Both the position numbers and the translations under genes were made by a program. The notes beneath the pieces are model-generated. The model was not told where the DNA came from. It did not search any database and saw nothing but the letters and a program-made list of their open reading frames with translations. A stretch of DNA of 48,385 bases from Syntrophaceae bacterium (GTDB lineage Bacteria; Desulfobacterota; BSN033; UBA1163): assembly GCA_013388645.1 (NCBI GenBank), contig JACAEV010000077.1:1-48385 (forward strand), given 5' to 3'. This document shows, piece by piece, positions 42,142-48,385 of this stretch (within the stretch, counting starts at the first letter, position 1; each line of letters opens with the position of its first letter).

Positions 42142-43101
42142 TCAATGTTTTTGGGTTTTATACCATTCCACAAATCGCCGAATGCCTTCTTCCATCTTTA
42201 CCCTTGGCTGGTATCCCAGGACTCTCTTCGCTTTGTTGATGTCGGCATAAGTCATTGAGACATCGCCAGGCTGTGAATCGAGCATTTCGATCGTTGCTTT
42301 TTTCCCGAACGCCCCCTCGATGAGTTTAACCAATTCGATTAATGAAGTGGTCTGAGATTCCCCGAGATTATAGACTTCATAACCTCGATGATGCTGTAAG
42401 ACACCGAGAATCCCATCGATTAGGTCATCGATAAAGGTATAATCCCTTCTGGAAGAGCCATCTCCGTAAATGGGGATCTTTTCCCCTTGATCGATTAAAC
42501 GAGTGAATTTGTGGATGGCCATCTCAGGTCTCTGTCTGGGGCCATAGGCCGTAAAGATCCGAAGACAGGCAATATTCATTCCATAAAGGTGATGATAGGA
42601 ATAGCAGAGAAGTTCACCGGCTCGTTTCGTCGCTCCATAGGGAGAGATGGGTTGGATATCGAGGTCCTTTTCTGAGAAAGGGACTTTTTGATTTTCCCCA
42701 TAGACCGAAGAGGAAGAAGCGAACACAAAGTGTTTCATTCCATATGCCTTACAGGCTTCCAAAAGCACGATCGTTCCGCGGATATTTACATCCTGATAGA
42801 ACAGAGGTTCGGCAATAGAGGGCCTTACACCTGCCCTGGCAGCTAAGTGGACAACATAGTCAATCGGATTTTTTTGGAAGATCTGCTTGATGTGATCAGG
42901 GTTTCGAATATCCCCTGTGACGAGTTCAAACTGATTCGAAAATTTTCGATGGATCTCCTCAACATTTTTGATTTTTATATTGGGGTCATAAAAGCTATCA
43001 AAATTATCGAGACAGATGACGGAAGCCCCCTCCCTTAAAAGTCGTTCACAGAGGTGTGAACCAATAAATCCAGCTCCACCCGTCACGAGAATACGGCTCA
43101 T
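42142..43101 (-). CDS. NAD-dependent nucleotide-sugar epimerase/dehydratase (UDP-glucuronate 4-epimerase-like)
   Basis: 319-aa extended short-chain dehydrogenase. RILVTGGAGFIGSHLCERLL at the N-terminus binds NAD. VVHLAARAGVRPSI, FASSSSVYGE, and the catalytic Tyr-Lys in ISPYGATKRAGE are standard, and RIFTAYGPRQRPEMAI and YGDGSSRRDYTFIDDLIDG fit UDP-glucuronate/UDP-glucose epimerases. The start is ATG 43101, which overlaps the stop of the MFS gene (ATGA, 43098-43101). An upstream frame to 43206 is antisense to nothing new and only extends into the MFS gene. Probably acts in cell-envelope polysaccharide synthesis. Confidence 0.88.
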   Translation of the reverse strand: MSRILVTGGAGFIGSHLCERLLREGASVICLDNFDSFYDPNIKIKNVEEIHRKFSNQFELVTGDIRNPDHIKQIFQKNPIDYVVHLAARAGVRPSIAEPLFYQDVNIRGTIVLLEACKAYGMKHFVFASSSSVYGENQKVPFSEKDLDIQPISPYGATKRAGELLCYSYHHLYGMNIACLRIFTAYGPRQRPEMAIHKFTRLIDQGEKIPIYGDGSSRRDYTFIDDLIDGILGVLQHHRGYEVYNLGESQTTSLIELVKLIEGAFGKKATIEMLDSQPGDVSMTYADINKAKRVLGYQPRVKMEEGIRRFVEWYKTQKH

Positions 43102-44294
43102 TGCTCGTCCCTCTTTTTTTGAGGCGGATATTTTATCAATAAACTGAGACCAAATGCAATCAACGGCAATGCAAAGATTGCTTGAATCGCTGTCGGTACT
43201 CCCCACGTATCGGCAATGGTCCCGAGCAGAGTCACTCCAATTCCTCCTGCGCTAATAGTGAACCCAACCATCATTCCAGAAGCTATGCCCAGATGTTGTG
43301 GAAGGAGAGCCTGCCCCATCACGGTGGTGAGCGCAAAGGTGGAGATCAGCACCATACCTGCCACCGCCGCAAAGACAAAAGCCATTGGACCGCTGCTGTA
43401 ATAGAAAAGGAGCAAGCAGGGAAACGATAGCAATAAGGTGGTGATTAAGAATTTCTTATGTCCCCACCGATCCGCTAAGGGGGCGCCCACGAGTGTCCCT
43501 ACCACACCTGCCATGAGAAAGGTTGAGACAAGTTTTCCTGCATAAAGAGGGTTTCCCTTTATATAATTGATGTAATAGAAAGGAATATAGGCGACCAGTC
43601 CGAATTGAATCCAGGCTCGCAGGGTTGCAATACTGACGAGAAGGGAGAACGATATTTTTTGATTTCTGGAAAGAGGTGCTTTGACCTGTTTCTTCGCCTC
43701 CCTGTGAGCAAATTCAACAGGACTGGTAAACATCGACATGTTCAGGATCAAAACGATACCCATTAGAATGCCAAGAAGAATGAGGCTCACGGTTCCCCTC
43801 AGGCCGAAGGAGGCAACAAGGGTAAGGGCCAAGAGGGGACCGACAGCAATTCCCAGATTTCCGCCTACCGCAAAAATGGACATGCCCGTTGCCCTTTTAT
43901 CGCCAGTAAAATAGTAGGCCGTCTTGAACCCCTCCGGATGAAAGCTTGCGATCCCAATGCCGCTGATGATGACACACACCAGGAGGAGAGAATAATTGGG
44001 AAGAAGGCCGGTGAGGGACAGTCCGAGACAGGCTAAAAAGGGGGAAAGAGGAAGAAACCATCCGATGGGTCGTCGGTCAGAGAGGTGTCCGAAGGCAGGC
44101 TGGATAATCGAGGAAGTTAGATTAGCACACAGAAGAATGAGGCCTGACATCGTATAAGAAAGATGGAATGTCTCCTTATAAAAAGGAAGAAGAGCCGGCA
44201 GGATTCCCTGATTGATGTCTGTCACAAAATGGGCCGCGCTGAGAATCATCAGCGCCTTTTTATTTAGCCTCATGTTCATTTTACAGATTTTCAT
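43098..44294 (-). CDS. MFS transporter, Fsr (fosmidomycin-resistance) family
   Basis: About 398-aa, 12-TM major facilitator. The opening ALMILSAAHFVTDINQGILP and the Fsr-type PAFGHLSDRRPIG, CVIISGIGIASFHPEGFKTA, and FAVGGNLGIAVGPLLAL identify the group. The C-terminal half has GTLVGAPLADRWGHKKFL, an MFS loop motif repeat. Start uncertain: ATG at 44294, 44279 or 44273. I list 44294. 4-nt overlap with the downstream epimerase suggests coupled translation of an odd pair. Substrate unknown; the family exports small toxic compounds. Confidence 0.87.
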   Translation of the reverse strand: MKICKMNMRLNKKALMILSAAHFVTDINQGILPALLPFYKETFHLSYTMSGLILLCANLTSSIIQPAFGHLSDRRPIGWFLPLSPFLACLGLSLTGLLPNYSLLLVCVIISGIGIASFHPEGFKTAYYFTGDKRATGMSIFAVGGNLGIAVGPLLALTLVASFGLRGTVSLILLGILMGIVLILNMSMFTSPVEFAHREAKKQVKAPLSRNQKISFSLLVSIATLRAWIQFGLVAYIPFYYINYIKGNPLYAGKLVSTFLMAGVVGTLVGAPLADRWGHKKFLITTLLLSFPCLLLFYYSSGPMAFVFAAVAGMVLISTFALTTVMGQALLPQHLGIASGMMVGFTISAGGIGVTLLGTIADTWGVPTAIQAIFALPLIAFGLSLLIKYPPQKKRDEQ

Positions 44295-44426
44295 TATTGA
44301 TGATCCCACTTTCTTTGTCAAATTGTATTTACGAAATTTTTGAATCAGTGAGAGAACTATGACCAAACGTTTTTTAGAGTCCTCACGATAGACATTTCAT
44401 CATTTTTTGATTATGATTATTAAAAT

Positions 44427-44497
44427 AAAGGGATGAAGGGATCGAAAGGTCAGACAAAACATTTCATCATCGCTGACCCCCTTATCCCCTTGAACTT
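44427..44497. repeat. GGGATGAAGG-type degenerate inverted repeat upstream of cooC
   Basis: Left arm AGGGATGAAGGGATCGAAAG and GTCAG (44428-44453); right arm CTGACCCCCTTATCCCCTTG then AACTT (44473-44497), the imperfect complement. Related in unit style to 3990-4064. The 230-bp gap between the MFS gene and cooC is otherwise A/T-rich, with no clear promoter that I can place. Confidence 0.55.
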
Positions 44498-44524
44498 GGG
44501 TGAAACAATTAATAGGGGGAAGTC

Positions 44525-45298
44525 ATGAAGATCGCTATTTCTGGAAAGGGAGGGGTCGGGAAGACAACCCTTGCAGGGGTCATGGCCAGAATTTTAGCAA
44601 GTCGGGGGCGAAAAGTCCTCGCCATTGATGCGGATCCCGATTCCAATTTAGCCTCTGCCATTGGTCTTTCCAAGGAGAGTCAAGCCAAACTCTACCCGAT
44701 CGCCTCCATGACTTCCATGATCGAAGAAAGGACGGGGGCCAAGAAGGGATCATTTGGTTCCATGTTCAAACTCAATCCAAAAGTGGACGACCTCCCTGAC
44801 GAAATGGGGGTTACCTACCAAGGAGTGAAACTTCTCCTTTTAGGATGTATCCCCCAGGGAGGAGGAGGATGCTTCTGTCCGGAGAACGTGCTTCTAAAGA
44901 ATCTGGTTCGCCATGTTCTCGTTCAACGAGAGGAGGCACTGATCATCGATATGGAAGCGGGTCTGGAACATTTGGGGAGAGGGAGCACAGGATATGTCGA
45001 TGTCCTCATTGTGGTCGTGGAACCGGGTCAGAGAGCGATGAATACAGCGAGGCAGATCAAGAAGTTGGGGGAGGATTTAAACATTAAAAAAATAATGATC
45101 GTTGGGAATAAGGTGACTTCAGAAGATGACCGGAAGATCATTGAGGATAGTTTGTCCGATTTTCCTGTTTTGGGTCATATGAGTTTTAACCCCAAAGTGC
45201 TTCAGGCCGACCGGGAGGGGGTATCCCCTTATGACATTGACCATAAAATCAAAGAAGAAGTGGAAGCGATCCTTACAGAACTGGAGAAGAGAATCTAA
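44525..45298 (+). CDS. cooC: CooC-type carbon monoxide dehydrogenase maturation ATPase
   Basis: 257-aa MinD/NifH-like P-loop ATPase for nickel insertion into the CODH C-cluster. The deviant Walker A is GKGGVGKTTLAG at the N-terminus. AIDADPDSNLASAIG is the switch I region. The CooC-specific Cys-X-Cys is Cys116-Phe-Cys118 in GGCFCPENVLL, which bridges nickel or a cluster at the dimer interface in characterised CooC. EALIIDMEAGLEHLGRGS is also CooC-like. No CODH/ACS gene is in the window, so the client lies elsewhere. ATG 44525 with GGGGGAAG upstream. Confidence 0.92.
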   Translation: MKIAISGKGGVGKTTLAGVMARILASRGRKVLAIDADPDSNLASAIGLSKESQAKLYPIASMTSMIEERTGAKKGSFGSMFKLNPKVDDLPDEMGVTYQGVKLLLLGCIPQGGGGCFCPENVLLKNLVRHVLVQREEALIIDMEAGLEHLGRGSTGYVDVLIVVVEPGQRAMNTARQIKKLGEDLNIKKIMIVGNKVTSEDDRKIIEDSLSDFPVLGHMSFNPKVLQADREGVSPYDIDHKIKEEVEAILTELEKRI

Positions 45299-45300
45299 AA

Positions 45301-45433
45301 GCCGGAAGGATGGATAAATGGAATGAAGGAATCGTGGAAGAGATAATTTGGAACACTGGAATGATGGAATGTTGAAAAACTTCTTTTGTTCTTAAACCCA
45401 ATCTTCCAAAATTCCATTATTCCAAAGTTTAGG
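45301..45433. repeat. GGAAT-type degenerate inverted repeat between cooC and plsC
   Basis: The left part (45301-45378) has units GGAAGGATGGATAAATGGAA, TGAAGGAATCGTGGAAGAGA and ACTGGAATGATGGAATGTTG. The right part (about 45394-45430) has CCCAATCTTCCAAAATTCCA then TTATTCC. Third copy of the family at 422-516 and 20625-20730, with a longer left arm. Confidence 0.65.
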
Positions 45434-45435
45434 TT

Positions 45436-46167
45436 ATGATTCGTACTATTTTTGTTTGGTCTTGCATCGTCGTCGCCACATTGATCCTGGGTCTTTTTGC
45501 CTTCACCACTTATCCTTTTGACCGGAAAGGGAGAGTGGTTCATCATTATGCAAGACTTTGGGGAAAGGTCGCCCTGTTAGCCAATCGGGTAAAGGTTAAG
45601 ATAAAAGGGATGGATCGTCTCAATGGGAAAGGGCCTTACATTTTTATGTCGAATCATCAAGGAAGTTATGATATCTTTGCATTGCTGGGACATCTTCCCT
45701 ATCAGTTTAAATGGTTGGCCAAGAAAGAACTTTTTTCGATCCCCTTTTTGGGTTGGACGATGGCTGCTGCTGGCTACATTCGCATCGATCGGGAAGGGAC
45801 CCGTGAAACGGTGGAGGCCATGAACGATGCAGCGCAAAAGATCCGGGAGGGAATGTCGGTGGTCATCTTTCCTGAGGGATCGAGAAGTAAGGATGGTTCC
45901 ATTCAACCCTTTAAAAAAGGAGGGTTTACCCTGGCGATTAAAGCAAAAGTTCCGATCGTCCCCATCTCGATCAGCGGAAGTCGAGACATCATGCCCAAGG
46001 ATAAACTCACGGCCGCTCCTGGAGAAATTCGGATGCTCATCGATCATCCGATTGAAACCCAGCATTATTCTTCTAAGGACCGAGAGCCTTTGATGAAGAA
46101 GGTGAGAGAGACGATCTCAAAAAACTTTGAATTGATCTCTCAAGAACGAAGCGAGGAGAAACGGTGA
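45436..46167 (+). CDS. plsC: 1-acyl-sn-glycerol-3-phosphate acyltransferase (PlsC type)
   Basis: 243-aa membrane-bound acyltransferase of phospholipid synthesis. One N-terminal TM helix (about 5-27; FVWSCIVVATLILGLFAFTT). Catalytic HX4D motif NHQGSYDIFALL, acceptor site GYIRIDREGTRE, motif III VVIFPEGSRSKDG, and motif IV VPIVPISISGS are all present and in order. Stop overlaps the GTG start of ftsK by 3 nt (46165-46167). It begins at ATG 45436 with weak Shine-Dalgarno, following a repeat. Confidence 0.93.
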   Translation: MIRTIFVWSCIVVATLILGLFAFTTYPFDRKGRVVHHYARLWGKVALLANRVKVKIKGMDRLNGKGPYIFMSNHQGSYDIFALLGHLPYQFKWLAKKELFSIPFLGWTMAAAGYIRIDREGTRETVEAMNDAAQKIREGMSVVIFPEGSRSKDGSIQPFKKGGFTLAIKAKVPIVPISISGSRDIMPKDKLTAAPGEIRMLIDHPIETQHYSSKDREPLMKKVRETISKNFELISQERSEEKR

Positions 46168-48385
46168 TCGAAGATTCCATCAGGGAGAAATTGAAACATG
46201 AGATCATCGGAATTCTTTTGATCGCGGTGGGCGTTTTTCTTTTTTTGAGTTTGGTCTCCTATCATCCCATGGATCCCTCTTTCTTCTCCTACACCTCCTC
46301 AAAGGTAAAAGAGATTCATAATTGGATGGGGATTGTAGGGTCTTATCTCTCGAGTCTCCTATTTCAGGGATTTGGGTTCCCTTCTTTTTTGATTTCTTTT
46401 GTTTTGGTGATCTTTGCCTTCAGTTTTATTTTCCGGTGGGATTGGAAATACTTTTCTTTAAAATTGGCCGGTTGGGCGGTGATTCTGATCACCACTTCTT
46501 CCTTTTTCGCTTTATGGTTGAGCCCTATTCGAATCGGTCATCAGGATCTATTAATGGGTGGCTTTATTGGTGAAATTTTTTCAAGAAATCTTGTTCGCTA
46601 TTTTAATCGTCCAGGCGCCACCGTTCTTTTATTAGCCATTTTCGTTCTCTCTTTTATTTTGGGGACGGGCATCTCCTTTTTCGCTGCGGTGAAGCATATG
46701 GGAAGGGCCATTCATCAATTGATCGAGAAGATGAGGACCTTGATCATGGTGAGAAAAGAACAGGCGGAGAGAGAGAAGAAATTGGCAAAGAAAAAACAGG
46801 AGATAAAAGAAGAGAAAGAAGTTCCCCCGACGGTGGTGATAGAAAAACCAGCCCCTCCTTCCAAAAAAGAGGGTGTCCCCAAACAGGAAACCTTTGAATT
46901 TGTTGAAACCTCTAAAGCTTTCCAACTCCCTCCCATTTCTCTGCTTGAGGCAGAGGTGGATAAGAGACAGAAGATTGACCGCGACAGCTTAATTATGAAC
47001 TCCCGTATTTTGGAGAAAAAGCTCTTAGATTATGGGGTGGAAGGCAAAGTGGTCGAGGTGAGGCCCGGACCTGTCATTACGGTTTATGAATTTGAGCCAG
47101 CTCCCGGAGTCAAGGTCAGCCGGATCGTCAATTTGGCCGATGACCTGGCACTTGCTTTGAGCGCACTCTCCATTCGTATCGTTGCCCCGATCCCCGGTAA
47201 GGCTGTGGTGGGCATTGAGGTGCCCAACACCAACAGGGAAACGGTCTATCTTAAAGAGATCATCGATTCGGACCCGTTCCGAACATTCAAATCAAAACTT
47301 TCTTTCGGGCTCGGGAAAGATATCTCCGGCGAACCCTTTGTTGTGGATCTTGCAAGAATGCCCCATCTTCTGGTCGCCGGTTCCACAGGGTCGGGTAAGA
47401 GTGTTTCGATCAATGCCATGGTCTGCAGTATTCTTTTCAAAGCCACTCCGGAAGAAGTTCGGTTCCTCATGATCGATCCGAAAATGTTAGAGCTCTCCGA
47501 TTATGAAGGGATCCCCCATTTGCTTCTCCCTGTTGTGACCAATCCCAAAAAGGCAGCGGTGGCCCTCAAATGGTTAGTCGAGGAGATGGAGCGGAGGTAT
47601 ACCGTTTTAGCGGAGAAGGGGGTGAGAAATATTGAGCATTACCATCAGAAGATGGAGAAGGAGTGGAAGGAGAAAGGGAAGGTTTATAAACGGAAGGGAG
47701 ATGTTTTAGAAGGTGGCGAGGAAAAACCCGCCGAACCCATGGAGAGGCTCCCATATATTGTGGTGGTGATTGATGAATTGGCCGATCTGATGATGATCTC
47801 TTCGAGAGAAGTGGAAGAGGCGATCACACGGCTTGCACAGATGGCACGGGCCGTAGGCATTCATCTCATCCTGGCTACCCAACGGCCCTCGGTGGATGTA
47901 TTAACTGGGATCATCAAGGCAAACTTCCCTGCCAGAATTTCTTTCCAGGTGACATCAAAAGTAGATTCACGAACCATCCTGGATACCATTGGGGCAGAAC
48001 ATCTTTTGGGATATGGAGATATGCTGTTTCTCCCCCCTGGCAGTTCGAAACTAACACGCCTTCATGGTGCCTTTGTCTCAAGCTCAGAAATCAAACGGGT
48101 CGTTGAATTTTGGAAAAAACAAGGGAAGCCTTCCTATTTGGATCCTTCAATTCTCGTCGAGGTCAAAAAGGAGAAAGAAGCAGCAGGGGAAGCAGAAGAG
48201 GAATACGACGAAAAATACGATGAGGCAGTAGCCTTTGTTGCAGAGACCGGACAGGCGTCCATCTCTCTCATCCAAAGGCGATTCCGAATTGGTTATAACC
48301 GAGCGGCTCGGATCGTTGAAAAAATGGAAGAGGAAGGGGTGGTCGGACCCTCTGATGGAATTAAACCCAGAGAGGTGTTGGTTAA
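46164..48385 (+). CDS. ftsK: DNA translocase FtsK/SpoIIIE (3' end truncated by window)
   Basis: At least 740 codons from the GTG at 46164. The N-terminal part has about four hydrophobic helices (up to about residue 175), then a charged linker rich in Lys/Glu (about 190-250). The alpha/beta motor has Walker A AGSTGSGKSVSINAM (about 406-413 core) and Walker B YIVVVIDELADLMM (about 532-540), plus ATQRPSVDVLTGIIKANFPA. A C-terminal winged-helix gamma domain starts near DEKYDEAVAFVAETGQASIS and RFRIGYNRAARIVE. Only the last few residues are missing. It moves chromosomes at the division septum. Coupled to plsC by a 3-nt overlap. Confidence 0.95.
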   Translation, partial: MIEDSIREKLKHEIIGILLIAVGVFLFLSLVSYHPMDPSFFSYTSSKVKEIHNWMGIVGSYLSSLLFQGFGFPSFLISFVLVIFAFSFIFRWDWKYFSLKLAGWAVILITTSSFFALWLSPIRIGHQDLLMGGFIGEIFSRNLVRYFNRPGATVLLLAIFVLSFILGTGISFFAAVKHMGRAIHQLIEKMRTLIMVRKEQAEREKKLAKKKQEIKEEKEVPPTVVIEKPAPPSKKEGVPKQETFEFVETSKAFQLPPISLLEAEVDKRQKIDRDSLIMNSRILEKKLLDYGVEGKVVEVRPGPVITVYEFEPAPGVKVSRIVNLADDLALALSALSIRIVAPIPGKAVVGIEVPNTNRETVYLKEIIDSDPFRTFKSKLSFGLGKDISGEPFVVDLARMPHLLVAGSTGSGKSVSINAMVCSILFKATPEEVRFLMIDPKMLELSDYEGIPHLLLPVVTNPKKAAVALKWLVEEMERRYTVLAEKGVRNIEHYHQKMEKEWKEKGKVYKRKGDVLEGGEEKPAEPMERLPYIVVVIDELADLMMISSREVEEAITRLAQMARAVGIHLILATQRPSVDVLTGIIKANFPARISFQVTSKVDSRTILDTIGAEHLLGYGDMLFLPPGSSKLTRLHGAFVSSSEIKRVVEFWKKQGKPSYLDPSILVEVKKEKEAAGEAEEEYDEKYDEAVAFVAETGQASISLIQRRFRIGYNRAARIVEKMEEEGVVGPSDGIKPREVLV

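Noticed and set aside
41982-42239. Cysteine-rich small plus-strand frame
   Set aside because: It overlaps the 3' end of the epimerase gene antisense, has no ribosome site, and its second half is only the complement of that gene.

Overview
The window looks like chromosome from an uncultured Deltaproteobacterium (Desulfobacterota-like) with an anaerobic, amino-acid- and polyol-using lifestyle. This is inferred from gene content: glpABC, a CooC-type nickel ATPase, TRAP and TAXI transporters, corrinoid methyl transfer, and a palindromic intergenic repeat of the GTCATTCCCG type that I associate with deltaproteobacterial genomes. No marker gene that I can place precisely is present apart from the 3' end of a 23S rRNA and a 5S rRNA.

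Layout. 1-709: tail of an rRNA operon (23S 3' end, a repeat-filled spacer, 5S, terminator). 731-1052: two tiny genes of unknown function on the minus strand. 1257-6299 (minus): a DUF47/PhoU-like gene and glpA-glpB-glpC for anaerobic glycerol-3-phosphate oxidation. 6568-13894 (plus): a soluble PAS histidine kinase, a bifunctional-nuclease-domain protein, then a small excisionase-type HTH protein translationally coupled to a 1600-residue hybrid sensor kinase behind a good sigma-54 promoter match.

14253-33287 is a histidine/amino-acid catabolic island. It starts with a branched-chain-type ABC importer (livJHMGF) running into hutU and hutH. A minus-strand TRAP importer (dctM, dctQ and two dctP paralogues) follows. 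A plus-strand run then carries a corrinoid protein, an MtmB-family methyltransferase, a HisC-like aminotransferase, hutI, glutamate formimidoyltransferase, formimidoyl-THF cyclodeaminase and a TIGR04076-like protein. Together hutH-hutU-hutI plus the two FTCD activities take histidine to glutamate, with the formimino carbon going to tetrahydrofolate.

The most unusual part is 26881-30026. The methyltransferase resembles monomethylamine methyltransferase MtmB along its length but has an ordinary histidine codon (His203) where archaeal MtmB has pyrrolysine. It is overlapped by its corrinoid partner and abuts a HisC-like gene, all between a TRAP importer and hutI. I propose a pyrrolysine-independent demethylation route feeding N-methylated substrates, possibly methylated histidines, into the histidine pathway. 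The substrate is inference only.

33438-41845: a histone-like HU protein, orphan peptide-importer ATPases (dppD/dppF type), an ornithine-cyclodeaminase-family protein, a DUF4392 glutamate-cyclase-like protein, and a TAXI-TRAP importer with a DUF1850 protein. 42142-48385: an NAD-dependent sugar epimerase overlapping an Fsr-like MFS exporter (minus), then cooC, a PlsC-type acyltransferase and a 3'-truncated ftsK (plus).

Many spacers, including those inside operons and the 23S-5S spacer, are filled with degenerate inverted repeats built of 7-9 nt units. At least four sequence families are visible. They are annotated separately because they are not explained by any gene.
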